Positions 5,231-5,256 of a stretch of DNA of 5,256 nucleotides are shown piece after piece. Source of the stretch: an uncultured Pseudomonadota bacterium (GTDB lineage: Bacteria > Pseudomonadota > Alphaproteobacteria > RF32 > CAG-239); NCBI GenBank assembly GCA_902767055.1, contig CACXFX010000070.1, positions 1-5,256 of the forward strand, written 5' to 3'. The notes below the pieces were generated by a model. The model had not been told where the DNA came from. It saw only the letters and a list, made by a program, of their open reading frames with translations, and did no database searches. Made by a program: the position numbers and the translations under genes. Each line of letters starts with the position of its first letter. Position 1 is the first letter of the stretch.

Positions 5231-5252
5231 AGAAAAAAAATTATGTTTGAAT
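5224..5252 (+). promoter_or_regulatory. Possible divergent promoter reading out of the right edge
   Basis: TTGACA (5224-5229), a 17-base spacer and TTGAAT (5247-5252, four of six) point rightwards. No gene start is visible before the window ends, so the target is unknown and the call is weak in such AT-rich DNA. Confidence 0.3.
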
Positions 5253-5256
5253 AAAA

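Overview
The window is AT-rich bacterial DNA. It is most likely from a Gram-negative proteobacterium, and my guess is an alphaproteobacterium. The evidence is a complete MCE-type lipid ABC transporter operon with a PqiC-like outer-membrane lipoprotein, and a tRNA-Gly(GCC) whose acceptor and anticodon arms look alphaproteobacterial. The taxonomic call is inference from remembered families; no search was run.

Left part (1-1265), minus strand: a class II Fic AMP-transferase gene (158-1216) with its own sigma70-like promoter, followed 25 bases downstream by the first 44 codons of a second gene (1-132) that runs off the window. That second gene resembles a family of HNH-type endonucleases. The Fic promoter overlaps three tandem 10-bp repeats spaced one helical turn apart. 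The Fic protein ends in a winged-helix DNA-binding domain, so autoregulation is plausible.

Middle (1266-1942): a tRNA-Gly(GCC) gene on the plus strand (1410-1485) with an intrinsic terminator behind it. Its T-arm is abnormal: the loop has 8 bases without the TTCRANY consensus, and the stem has a mismatch. Downstream lies a gene-free stretch of about 450 bases. It holds six copies of an 8-bp box (GRGACACA or its complement), two of them forming a perfect 23-bp palindrome. It also holds a minus-strand terminator that probably ends the lipid transporter operon. A tRNA 3' end next to clustered short repeats in both orientations resembles a tyrosine-recombinase attachment region, but no integrase is present here.

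Right part (1943-5256), minus strand: a tightly packed four-gene operon. In transcription order it encodes a STAS-MlaE fusion permease, an MlaF-like ATPase (ATGA overlap with the permease), an MlaD-like MCE substrate-binding protein, and a PqiC-like lipoprotein (1 base after the MCE gene). Together they should form an envelope-spanning phospholipid transporter: permease and ATPase in the inner membrane, the MCE protein anchored there and reaching into the periplasm, and the lipoprotein at the outer membrane. Two candidate promoters lie upstream of the permease, and a possible divergent promoter points out of the right edge.

I did not find a convincing new system. The items most worth checking are the tRNA/repeat region, the Fic operator with its endonuclease-like neighbour, and the unresolved start of the MCE gene.
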